Assembly (NCBI RefSeq): GCF_001449115.1
Contig: NZ_LAIJ01000005.1
Location: forward strand, 1-64,000
Origin: Occallatibacter gabretensis
GTDB lineage: Bacteria; Acidobacteriota; Terriglobia; Terriglobales; Acidobacteriaceae
Direction of reading: 5' to 3'
Length of the DNA: 64,000 bases
Shown here: one piece after another, positions 53,578 to 64,000 of the stretch
How positions within the stretch are numbered: the stretch's first letter is position 1
Layout: every line of letters starts with the position of its first letter
Notes under the pieces: generated by a model
The model's database searches: none
What the model saw: the letters and a program-made list of their open reading frames with translations, nothing else
What the model was told of the DNA's origin: nothing
Position numbers and translations under genes: made by a program

Positions 53578-53730
53578 GAAAGACAGGAACCAGGAGACTT
53601 GGGGATTGAAAACAGCTTGACGCAGACCCGAACAGTCCGCTGATCCCAAAGTGTCTCAGTTGCCGCACCGCAGTCGTAACCCGCGAGAGCCAGCCCTCGC
53701 AATCACAGCGCGAAGGAAGTACCTAAAAAC

Positions 53731-55275
53731 ATGGCAAGCCCTTTGTATCAGAGCATCGAGTTGTTGAGCCGGGAAAAAGGCATCGAGCCCGAGATCGTCG
53801 TCGGCGCGGTGGAAGAAGCTATCGCTCTGGCCACGCGCAAGTACTACAAGACTCAGGAAAACATGCGCGGCGAACTCAACAAGGAGACCGGCGAAATCAC
53901 GGCTTATGTCTACAAGACGGTCGTCGCCGACGAGGAGCAGATCGAGGATCCGGTCAACCAGATCACTCTGGCTGAGGCCAACGAGCTCGCGCCCGGCGTT
54001 GAAGTCGGCAGCGAGATCCGCATGTACAAGGACACCTCACCGCTCGGCCGCATCGCCGCCCAGCTCGCCAAGCAGGTCATCTTTCAAAAGGTTCGCGAAG
54101 CCGAGCGCGACACCGTCTTCCAGGAGTACGCGCACCGCGAAAAAGAAGTCCTCAACGCCACAGTCAAGCGCATTGAAGGGCAGGACGTCATCTTCGACCT
54201 CGGCAAGGCTGAAGCCCGCTGCCCCAAGCGCGAGCAGTCGCGCCTGGAATCCTTCACCGTGGGCGAGCGCGTCCGCGTCGTACTCATCAAGGTCGATCGC
54301 GCCGCCAAGGGTCCGCAGGTCATCGTCTCCCGCGCAGCGCCGGAGCTCGTCTCCAACCTTTTCCAGAGCGAAGTTCCCGAAATCTACGACAGCACCGTCG
54401 TCATCCGCGCCATCGCCCGCGAAGCCGGCGAGCGCACCAAGATCGCCGTCATGAGCCGCGACAAGGATGTCGACCCCGTCGGCGCCTGCGTCGGCATGAA
54501 GGGCATGCGCGTGCAGTCCATCATCCGCGAGCTGCGCGGCGAGAAGATCGACATCATCGAATTCAGCGAAGAAATTACCACCTTTGCTGAGAAGGCTCTG
54601 CAGCCCGCCAAGGTCAGCCGCGTCTCCATCACGGACCTCACGGACAAGCAGCTTGAAGTCATCGTGGACGACACGCAGCTCTCGCTCGCCATCGGCAAGA
54701 AGGGCCAGAACGTCCGCCTCGCCGCCAAGCTCCTAGGCTGGAAGATCGACATCAAGTCCGAAGAGGAGAAGCGCCAGGAGGTCGAGCAGCAGATGCAGGC
54801 CATGTCCGGTGGACCCACCACACCCATCGAGCAGGTCACAGAGCTCGGCGAGGGCATCATTCAGAAGCTCGTGGCCGCCGGTATCACCACAGTCGAAGGC
54901 CTGGCCGACATGACCCCCGAGGAGCTCGAAGAGATTCCTGGAATCGGCGAAAAGACGCTGGAGAAGATCAGCGTCGCCGTTCGCCACTACTTCGGCCACT
55001 TTGAAGAGGGCGAAGAAGCCCCCGCCTCGGCCGAGCATCGCGAAGGCGAGTCGACCACCGAGCACGTGGCCCACTCGGAGCCGGGCGAAGCTGAAATTGC
55101 CACGCCGGAGGCCGCAGAAGCCACCGCGGAAGCAGAAGAAGAGAACGCAGAAGACGTACTTCAGGAAGCCGAATCCGTGGAAGCCGCGGAATCTGACTCC
55201 GAGGAATCCGCTTCTGCATTGGAAGAAGCAGTCGAGAACGCGCCGGAAGCCAGCGAAGACGAGAGCGAAGCGTAA
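53731..55275 (+). CDS. nusA: transcription termination/antitermination factor NusA
   Basis: A 514-residue elongation factor that binds RNA polymerase and nascent RNA. Domains: N-terminal RNAP-binding (1-130), S1 (about 135-200, VIFDLGKAEARCPKREQSR), KH1 and KH2 (about 205-345, including DPVGACVGMKGMRVQSIIRE and LAIGKKGQNVRLAAKL), a helix-hairpin-helix (about 385-430, EELEEIPGIGEKTLEKI) and a Glu/Ala-rich acidic tail of about 80 residues in place of the gamma-proteobacterial acidic repeats. AAGGAAG is before the ATG. It is 153 bp after rimP. Confidence 0.96.
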   Translation: MASPLYQSIELLSREKGIEPEIVVGAVEEAIALATRKYYKTQENMRGELNKETGEITAYVYKTVVADEEQIEDPVNQITLAEANELAPGVEVGSEIRMYKDTSPLGRIAAQLAKQVIFQKVREAERDTVFQEYAHREKEVLNATVKRIEGQDVIFDLGKAEARCPKREQSRLESFTVGERVRVVLIKVDRAAKGPQVIVSRAAPELVSNLFQSEVPEIYDSTVVIRAIAREAGERTKIAVMSRDKDVDPVGACVGMKGMRVQSIIRELRGEKIDIIEFSEEITTFAEKALQPAKVSRVSITDLTDKQLEVIVDDTQLSLAIGKKGQNVRLAAKLLGWKIDIKSEEEKRQEVEQQMQAMSGGPTTPIEQVTELGEGIIQKLVAAGITTVEGLADMTPEELEEIPGIGEKTLEKISVAVRHYFGHFEEGEEAPASAEHREGESTTEHVAHSEPGEAEIATPEAAEATAEAEEENAEDVLQEAESVEAAESDSEESASALEEAVENAPEASEDESEA

Positions 55276-55342
55276 TTCATTATGCTTCGCGCATTTTCTT
55301 CAAATTCGGGAGATAATGGAATTTCCGGCACTGGAAATTCCA
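55265..55342 (+). promoter_or_regulatory. paired hairpins between nusA and infB
   Basis: GCGAAGC at 55265-55271 pairs with GCTTCGC at 55284-55290, overlapping the nusA stop and followed by GCATTTTCTT. A second perfect 10-bp stem TGGAATTTCC/GGAAATTCCA is at 55317-55326/55333-55342. The first may act as partial terminator and the second as a processing or stability element. Confidence 0.5.
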
Positions 55343-55418
55343 TCCAACAGAATAGCCAATGCCAAGAGGTAGCTATGAACTCTTAGCACTACCGGCAGCA
55401 CACATCGAAAAGAGGCGG

Positions 55419-58763
<3,345 letters not shown>

Positions 58764-58783
58764 CCCAATCCCACCCAAACACG

Positions 58784-58817
58784 ACGGCCCGATGCGCAAG
58801 CATCGGGCCGTTCCTTT
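58784..58817 (+). terminator. rho-independent terminator of the infB operon
   Basis: A 12-bp stem (ACGGCCCGATGC at 58784-58795 with 58800-58811), loop GCAA, then TCCTTTTT. It starts 20 bp past the infB stop. Confidence 0.92.
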
Positions 58818-58873
58818 TTGCATTTCGAAATCCGCCATCTTTCTGAGCAACAAAGCTCCCTCGCCACAAAGAT

Positions 58874-58918
58874 GTCATCCTGAGCGTAGCCGCTTTTCAG
58901 GCGGAGCGAAGGATCTGC
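58874..58918. repeat. imperfect hairpin repeat (GTCATCCTGAGCG type)
   Basis: ATCCT at 58877-58881 pairs with AGGAT at 58910-58914, and CCGC pairs with GCGG around a short loop. The sequence GTCATCCTGAGCG...GCGAAGGATCT is of the kind found many times in intergenic regions of Acidobacteria and other genomes. Only one copy is in this window. Confidence 0.5.
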
Positions 58919-59057
58919 GGTTGCTTTTGCTGTTGCCTTTTGCCCAATCAGACCGGGCGCCATCCTCCGCAGAAACCAATAATTCCCCAAAATATATCCG
59001 AACACTCCCCCATCCCACTCCGTCATAACCAACAGGAAGTGCCGGAGAGCAGACACG

Positions 59058-59600
59058 TTGACCCCAGCGGAAGAGGCAAACTTCACGGCACTCGTCGAGC
59101 GCCAATCCCGATTTGCCTTCCGCGTGACATACGCTGTTCTGCTCAACACGCATGACGCCGAAGACGCGGTACAGGAGACATTCTTGAAGCTCTATCGACA
59201 CAGCGGCTGGCAGCAGGCAGACAACGAGCGCGCCTACATTGCGCGCGTCGCCTGGCGCTGCGCCATCGATCGCCGCCGAGCCTCGCATCCTGTTGCCGCC
59301 GATCCCGATGCAGCTCTGGATATCCCCTCGCATCATCCCGGCCCTGAGCACACATTCCTCTCAGCCGAGCATCACCGTCGCATCCACGCAATGATCGATA
59401 CGCTGCCTGAAGACCTCCGCCTGCCGCTCATTCTCTCCGCATTCGACGATCTCAACTCGCGTCTCATTGCAGGCATCCTCAACATCCCGGAGGGCACCGT
59501 CCGCACCCGCTTGCAGCGTGCCCGCCAGCTACTAAAACAAAAGCTCATCGCCCTCGAATCCCCGCCGGAATCACCACGCAAGGAGGCTCATCATGCCTGA
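59058..59600 (+). CDS. ECF-type RNA polymerase sigma factor
   Basis: A 180-residue sigma-70 family protein with region 2 (about 12-80, NTHDAEDAVQETFLKLYRHS) and region 4 (about 110-165, LPEDLRLPLILSAFDDLNSR, then IAGILNIPEGTVRTRLQRAR). The only suitable start is TTG 59058, preceded by GGAG. The next gene overlaps by 8 bp and encodes a single-span protein, the usual position of an anti-sigma factor. The regulon is unknown. Confidence 0.9.
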   Translation: MTPAEEANFTALVERQSRFAFRVTYAVLLNTHDAEDAVQETFLKLYRHSGWQQADNERAYIARVAWRCAIDRRRASHPVAADPDAALDIPSHHPGPEHTFLSAEHHRRIHAMIDTLPEDLRLPLILSAFDDLNSRLIAGILNIPEGTVRTRLQRARQLLKQKLIALESPPESPRKEAHHA

Positions 59601-60135
59601 CGACCGCGAACTCGACCACCTGCTTGATACCGCGCTCTCCACCTATGCCGAACCACGCGAAGGCCTGGAAGCCCGCGTCCTTGCAAATCTCTCAGCACGC
59701 CCCACGCGCCGCTGGCTACCGTGGATCATCGCTCTACCCATCGCCGCATGCCTTCTACTTTTGCTCACGCTCTATCCGCGGCATGATCGCACAGAGCCAG
59801 TACGCCAGGCGCAGCACAACCCTACACCGCAAATGCAGCCCACACCACAAAGCTCCACAGCACAAGCTGCACTAGAACCGGTACGCCCGCCTCAGCCGCG
59901 CACCTCAATCGCACACGCCACACGCACCGCACCTGCGCCATTACCCAAACTCGACGTCTTCCCCACGCCTCAGCCGCTCTCATCACAGGAGCGAGCTCTC
60001 ATCCGCTACGTCGCCCACATCCCGGAGCCGGACCGCAGAGCTCTGGCCGCAGCTGAAGACCAGCCCATCGCTCCACTCGCCATAGCCGCCATCCAGATTC
60101 ATCCCCTCGAACCGCTCGATAAATCAGAAAACTAA
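59593..60135 (+). CDS. putative membrane-anchored anti-sigma factor
   Basis: A 180-residue protein. The N-terminal 35 residues (LDHLLDTALSTYAEPREGLE) precede a single membrane helix (about 43-60, WIIALPIAACLLLLLTLYP). A Gln/Pro/Thr-rich periplasmic part ends with a short helical segment (SSQERALIRYVAHIPEPDRR). Overlap with the ECF gene and topology suggest an anti-sigma, but no HxxxCxxC zinc motif is present, so it is not a ZAS-type. Inference from context. Confidence 0.65.
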   Translation: MPDDRELDHLLDTALSTYAEPREGLEARVLANLSARPTRRWLPWIIALPIAACLLLLLTLYPRHDRTEPVRQAQHNPTPQMQPTPQSSTAQAALEPVRPPQPRTSIAHATRTAPAPLPKLDVFPTPQPLSSQERALIRYVAHIPEPDRRALAAAEDQPIAPLAIAAIQIHPLEPLDKSEN

Positions 60136-60144
60136 GGAGACCCC

Positions 60145-60723
60145 ATGCGTAAGTCCATCCTCGCCGCCTGCATTCTCTTCGCCGCCTTTGCCGTCCCGGT
60201 AATTTCCTTCGCGCAGGACCAGGACAAGGCGGCAGAGTCCGCTACGCCCGTCCACTTTTACCGTCTCACCCTCACCGTGCAGGAAGTTGATTCCAGCAAC
60301 AAGCCCATCAATAGCCGCTCCTATGCCACTACCGTTAGTACCGATAGCAAAAACCCTTTTAGCAATTCCATCCGCACAAGTTCTCGCTTGCCTGTCGCCA
60401 CAGGTACATTCTCAAGCGGAGAAAAAGCCAGCACGCAAAACGTACAGTTCACATACATCGATATCGGGGCAAACTTCGACATCAAAGATGTAAAGGAACT
60501 GGGCCGCCAGTTATCGCTTCACGTTAAAGCAGACATCAGTTCAAATGGTGGCAATACCCCCGTGGGCAACAGTGCCAACTTCGAAGAGCCAATCATCCGC
60601 CACAACCAGTGGGAGTCCCCCGTCCTCATCACCATTGGCAAACCCACCGTCATCTTCTCTTCCGACGCACTCGAAAGCAAAAACGCCATGCAAGTCGTAG
60701 CCACCGTCATACCCATTCCATAA
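60145..60723 (+). CDS. secreted protein of unknown function
   Basis: A 192-residue exported protein: signal peptide (residues 1-24, LAACILFAAFAVPVISFAQ) and a beta-rich body (FYRLTLTVQEVDSSNKPINS, FTYIDIGANFDIKD, SPVLITIGKPTVIF). It starts 9 bp after the putative anti-sigma gene with GGAG before the ATG, so it belongs to the ECF operon and may be a target or partner of the signal. No family recognised; no cysteine in the mature part. Confidence 0.75.
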   Translation: MRKSILAACILFAAFAVPVISFAQDQDKAAESATPVHFYRLTLTVQEVDSSNKPINSRSYATTVSTDSKNPFSNSIRTSSRLPVATGTFSSGEKASTQNVQFTYIDIGANFDIKDVKELGRQLSLHVKADISSNGGNTPVGNSANFEEPIIRHNQWESPVLITIGKPTVIFSSDALESKNAMQVVATVIPIP

Positions 60724-60746
60724 TCTTTCCTTCTAACAACCACACC

Positions 60747-60783
60747 ACGGCCCGCATCTCATACATTGCGGGCCGTTTATTTT
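60747..60783 (+). terminator. terminator of the ECF operon
   Basis: ACGGCCCGCA at 60747-60756 pairs with TGCGGGCCGT at 60767-60776, loop 10 nt, then TTATTTTTTC. Confidence 0.88.
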
Positions 60784-60869
60784 TTCAACATCACTTCACC
60801 CCATCGCACACCGCAACAGAGCTACAATCTCCGCACAACGGCGTCTCCCACCGCCCCCGAAGGGAAAAC

Positions 60870-61907
60870 ATGGCCACCAAATCCACCAAAGAACCCGAAC
60901 ATAAAAAACCCGTGCATAAAAAGCCTGAGCCAAAACCCAAGCCGGCTCCGGCAAACGCGACCACATACACGCTCATCACCATGCCGGATGATGGCCCGAA
61001 AGGCCCCACAGCAATCTACGATCTGCTCTCGTCAGCAAAGAAAACCATCGACATGACCATGTACGAGCTCACCGACACACAGGTCACGTCCATCCTCACC
61101 AAAGCGGCGTCATCCGGCGTAACCGTCCGCGTCATCCTCGACCAGAACAACGAGAAGAAGTCGAATACCACCGCCTTCAATGCGCTTACCAAAGGCGGCG
61201 TTTCCGTCCACTGGGCCAATCCTGTCTACGCGGTCACCCACCAGAAGACCATCACCGTCGACTCAGCTACCTCCGCCATCATGACCCTCAACCTCGTCAC
61301 AGAGGACTACCCCACCACGCGCGACTTCGCCGTCATCACCAATGACGCCAAGGACATCTCCGCTATCGAGACCACCTTCGCCGCCGACTTCACCAACGCC
61401 GCCATCACCCCGCCCACCGGCGACAATCTTGCCTGGTCTCCCACCAACTCGCGCACCGCCATCCTCGGCGTCATCAACGGCGCAACCAAGTCCCTCTACA
61501 TCGCGCAGGAAGAAATGTCCGATGCCGGCGTCGAATCGGCCATAGAAGCTGCACTCAAACGCGGCGTCTCGGTCACCCTCGTGCAGGAAAACATGACCGG
61601 CAGCTACACAGCCGTTCTCCAAGCATTCAAGTCAGACGGCGCCAAGGTTGCAACGTACTCTTCGCGCACCGGCTACTATATCCACGCCAAAGCTTTCCTC
61701 GCCGACTACAACACGCCTCAGGCCACGCTCTTCCTCGGCTCGGAAAACTGCACTGCCGCATCACTCAACAGCAATCGCGAGCTCGGACTCATCTTCAGCG
61801 ACCCCGCCTGCATGACCGGCGTCTACAACGCCATTATGAGCGACTTCAACGGCGGCACACAGTCCCTCATCGTCCCCGCCAACTTCGTGAAACCCGTCAT
61901 CCACTGA
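60870..61907 (+). CDS. phospholipase-D-like (HKD) protein
   Basis: A 345-residue protein with two HKD motifs: THQKTITVDS (about residue 115) and IHAKAFLADYN (about 272), each followed by the expected Ser/Asn-type strand (LGSENCTAASLNSNRELGL). Two copies make a complete PLD-type active site for phosphodiester chemistry, on lipids or nucleic acid. The N-terminus is a Lys/Pro-rich tract (KKPVHKKPEPKPKP) instead of a signal peptide. The ATG at 60870 has AGGG upstream. It stands alone between two terminators. Membrane association or DNA/RNA substrate cannot be told apart. Confidence 0.85.
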   Translation: MATKSTKEPEHKKPVHKKPEPKPKPAPANATTYTLITMPDDGPKGPTAIYDLLSSAKKTIDMTMYELTDTQVTSILTKAASSGVTVRVILDQNNEKKSNTTAFNALTKGGVSVHWANPVYAVTHQKTITVDSATSAIMTLNLVTEDYPTTRDFAVITNDAKDISAIETTFAADFTNAAITPPTGDNLAWSPTNSRTAILGVINGATKSLYIAQEEMSDAGVESAIEAALKRGVSVTLVQENMTGSYTAVLQAFKSDGAKVATYSSRTGYYIHAKAFLADYNTPQATLFLGSENCTAASLNSNRELGLIFSDPACMTGVYNAIMSDFNGGTQSLIVPANFVKPVIH

Positions 61908-62233
61908 AAAACGCATTCGGCGCCCATCCTTTCGGCAGTTTGCTCAAAGGATGGGCCAATCAATTTTTTTTATGGACAAAATAGATTTTAGTTTTATCGA
62001 TTAACCTCTTCTGCTCTCGTCCCTTATCTCCCGTCCTTACGTCCGCCCAATGCTCCTCTCACAAATTTCTTAGATCATCCCTATTCCCCGCTTACGCAGC
62101 GCTTGCGCGTGCCTTATACCTTTGCGCGCCTAATGGTTCTTGGCAGCCCACTCGGTTTTCTCTCCCGCATATTCATTGCAGTTCATCTCATCGGGGCTGC
62201 CAGCGCCGGCGCATGCGCCGGCAGGAGGCCTTT
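61908..62233 (+). terminator. terminator and gap before TonB receptor
   Basis: GCCCATCCTT at 61922-61931 pairs with AAGGATGGGC at 61947-61956, followed by a run of eight T at about 61964-61971. The rest of this 326-bp gap is AT-rich at first, with no gene, and ends in a GC palindrome just before the next ribosome site. Confidence 0.85.
62205..62222. promoter_or_regulatory. 18-bp perfect palindrome abutting the Shine-Dalgarno
   Basis: GCCGGCGCATGCGCCGGC is self-complementary throughout and is followed directly by AGGAGG (62223-62228). It could be an operator or an RNA hairpin that hides the ribosome site of the TonB receptor gene. Confidence 0.5.
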
Positions 62234-64000
62234 ATGATCGTCAACAGTGACCTCACTATTGCAGAGGCGCATAAACTTGCTCTGAGCTTTGCTGGAAAGC
62301 AGGCCAGTAAGCAACCCATCCGTCATCCCCTTCAGGGCCGCAAGCTCCATCACGTTCAAGCGCTGCCATTCGCGCGCAAGCGTCTCCTTGGCATCGCGCT
62401 TCTCGTTGCCCTCTTCACCCTTTGCACCGCCGCCTTCGCTCAATCCACCTTCGGTTCCGTCCGGGGAACAGTCGCGGACAGCGCAGGCGCCGTCATTCCC
62501 GACGCGCAGATCACCGCTCTCTCACTCGACGACAACTCTGTCCACAACGCCACCTCCGGTGCCGCAGGCGAATTTGTCCTTGAGAACCTCAAGCCAGGCC
62601 ACTATCGCATCTCCGTTCGTCATCAGGGATTCTCGGATACCATTGCCAACACCTCGCTTGAAGCACGTCAGGAGTTGCGTCTTCCCATAACTCTCACCAT
62701 CGCGGCCACCTCCACCACCGTGGAAGTCAACGCCGTCGGCGAGCAGATCAACACTGAGAATGGCGTCGTCAGCAATACGCTCTCAAACGAGCAGATCACC
62801 AATCTGCCCATGAACAGCAGAGGCGTCTCTTCAAGCCCGCTCGGTACACTCGCCATCTCGCCCAGCGTCGTCCAGGATAGCCAGGGCAACATGGCCGTCG
62901 GTGGAGCAACCTCATCGCAGGTCGGCTTCTCCGTCGATGGCATCTCGACTGCCAACGTCCGTTCCAACGGCGCGCTTCACGATGCCTACCCATCCTCTGA
63001 AGGCATCTCCGAAACCAAGGTCACCGCCTTCAACAACAATGCTGAGTTCGCGCAAATCGGCGATGTCACCTTCACCACCAAGAGCGGTACCAATCAGTGG
63101 CACGGTAGCGCATTCGAGTACTTCCAGAACGCAGATCTCGATGCCACCATTTTCAGCTTCTCCTCCAGGGCTCCAAAAAACTTTAATGACTTCGGCGGTT
63201 CGTTTGGTGGTCCGGTAGCGCTGCCCAGGCTCAAAGGCCGTACCTTCTTCTTTGCCGACTACGAAGGCAATCGCAAAACGCAATCCAATCCCCAGCAGCT
63301 TCTCGTTCCCACCGCGGCCGAGCGCACTGGCGATCTCAATGATCTCGTCAGCTCATCTGTTCCATTGAACAATCCCTTCAGCGGCACCGCCTACACCAAC
63401 AACACCATCCCCAACGTCAGCCCCGTCGCCACGGCGTTGCTCGCCTACTACCCTCTTCCTAACGCCACCGGCCAAGGCTATAACTACCAGACCCTCGTCC
63501 CCATTCCCTCCAGCACCGACGGTTGGGACGCACGCATCGACGAGACAATCACGCAGAAACAAAGCATCTACGGCCGCTTCAGTTGGAAGAACCTCACCTA
63601 CTCACAGGGCGGCGGCGGTCTAGCCTCGAACAACTTCCTGCCCAACGTCACCGCAAACGACAAAAACCGCAGCCTGCTCGTCAGCTATAACTACACACTG
63701 CGCAATAATCTCGTGAACGAGTTCCGATTCGGCTTCACCAATTTCAATGAGAACGACGGCTTCCCCATTGAAGGCAGCACAGCCATCTCGGGTCTTGGAC
63801 TTCAAGGCGTCAATCTCAGCGCGCATCCCACCGGAGACGCCTTCCCCACCTTCAGCTTCAACGACGGAACCTTCACCAACATCGGCCAGGACCGCGTCGG
63901 TACCACCATCTCGCAGACCACGCAGTTCACTGACAACCTCACCTGGGTGCTCGGCCGGCACAGCGTCAAATTCGGCGTGGATGCGCGCTACGTCCGTTAC
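62234..64000 (+). CDS. TonB-dependent receptor, N-terminal 589 residues (runs off window)
   Basis: The reading frame stays open to the window end. A 50-residue leader (AEAHKLALSFAGKQASKQ...RKLHHVQALPFARKR) precedes a hydrophobic stretch (LLGIALLVALFTLCTAAFAQ), so the signal is unusually far from the start at ATG 62234. That start is nonetheless strongly supported by AGGAGG six bases upstream. A CarboxypepD_reg-like domain (about 70-160, SVRGTVADSAGAVIPDAQIT), a plug (about 165-300, with FSVDGISTANVRS) and the beginning of the barrel follow, including the acidobacterial-type RTFFFADYEGNRKTQ. It is an Oar-like/TonB receptor; ligand unknown. Confidence 0.92.
   Translation, partial: MIVNSDLTIAEAHKLALSFAGKQASKQPIRHPLQGRKLHHVQALPFARKRLLGIALLVALFTLCTAAFAQSTFGSVRGTVADSAGAVIPDAQITALSLDDNSVHNATSGAAGEFVLENLKPGHYRISVRHQGFSDTIANTSLEARQELRLPITLTIAATSTTVEVNAVGEQINTENGVVSNTLSNEQITNLPMNSRGVSSSPLGTLAISPSVVQDSQGNMAVGGATSSQVGFSVDGISTANVRSNGALHDAYPSSEGISETKVTAFNNNAEFAQIGDVTFTTKSGTNQWHGSAFEYFQNADLDATIFSFSSRAPKNFNDFGGSFGGPVALPRLKGRTFFFADYEGNRKTQSNPQQLLVPTAAERTGDLNDLVSSSVPLNNPFSGTAYTNNTIPNVSPVATALLAYYPLPNATGQGYNYQTLVPIPSSTDGWDARIDETITQKQSIYGRFSWKNLTYSQGGGGLASNNFLPNVTANDKNRSLLVSYNYTLRNNLVNEFRFGFTNFNENDGFPIEGSTAISGLGLQGVNLSAHPTGDAFPTFSFNDGTFTNIGQDRVGTTISQTTQFTDNLTWVLGRHSVKFGVDARYVRY

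Overview
The window looks like a chromosomal segment from an acidobacterium of the Acidobacteriaceae/Terriglobia type. The evidence is a GC-rich genome with two large TonB-dependent receptors carrying an N-terminal carboxypeptidase-regulatory-like domain, two VWFA-domain secreted proteins of the kind expanded in Acidobacteria, NHL/Ig-like secreted proteins, and the core blocks mreB-mreC-mreD-mrdA-rodA and rimP-nusA-infB. Genus cannot be fixed from the sequence alone.

Layout. 1-350 holds no protein gene but has a TTGACA box, a run of stable hairpins and a terminator, so it may encode a small RNA. 353-428 is tRNA-Cys(GCA). 383-8408 is an integrated island of about 8 kb: integrase directly after the tRNA, an excisionase-like protein, a LysR regulator, a zinc-ribbon miniprotein, remnants of a VirB9/TrbG conjugation gene and of an XRE regulator, a TetR-controlled cassette (two NmrA-type NAD(P)-binding proteins and a DoxX-like membrane protein), and an HTH protein behind a 34-bp palindrome. 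The displaced 3' end of the tRNA lies at the far end (8391-8436) and pairs better with the tRNA 5' half than the copy now in use.

8.6-22.9 kb is chromosomal: secreted and VWFA proteins, TatA-like protein, CDP-alcohol phosphatidyltransferase, GreA, a DsbA-like lipoprotein, a SurA/PpiC-type lipoprotein, a TonB receptor with a small CPLC membrane protein upstream, and hypotheticals. 23.0-34.2 kb holds an NtrY/NtrX-like two-component pair (the regulator has lost the GAFTGA loop), alanine dehydrogenase divergent from an Lrp regulator, an M14 carboxypeptidase-like protein, an aldo/keto reductase and an aldehyde dehydrogenase. 34.6-43.5 kb has an NHL-type secreted protein and the rod-shape/elongasome operon. 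44.0-52.7 kb has an RNase E/G with a huge acidic insertion inside its S1 domain, a beta-barrel protein, a secreted Xaa-Pro aminopeptidase, a CSS-EAL phosphodiesterase and an MpaB/DUF2236 protein.

52.8-58.8 kb is rimP-nusA-infB, preceded by a promoter and a leader terminator that looks like an attenuator. 59.0-64.0 kb has an ECF sigma/putative anti-sigma pair with a secreted protein, a phospholipase-D-like protein, and a second TonB receptor that runs off the window.

No complete defence system, CRISPR array, rRNA or insertion sequence was seen. The most unusual items are the tRNA-end-swapping island with its conjugation scar, the split-S1 RNase E/G, the GAFTGA-less NtrX-like regulator, the rimP leader attenuator, and a dispersed intergenic repeat built from CAGAGATCAG units.
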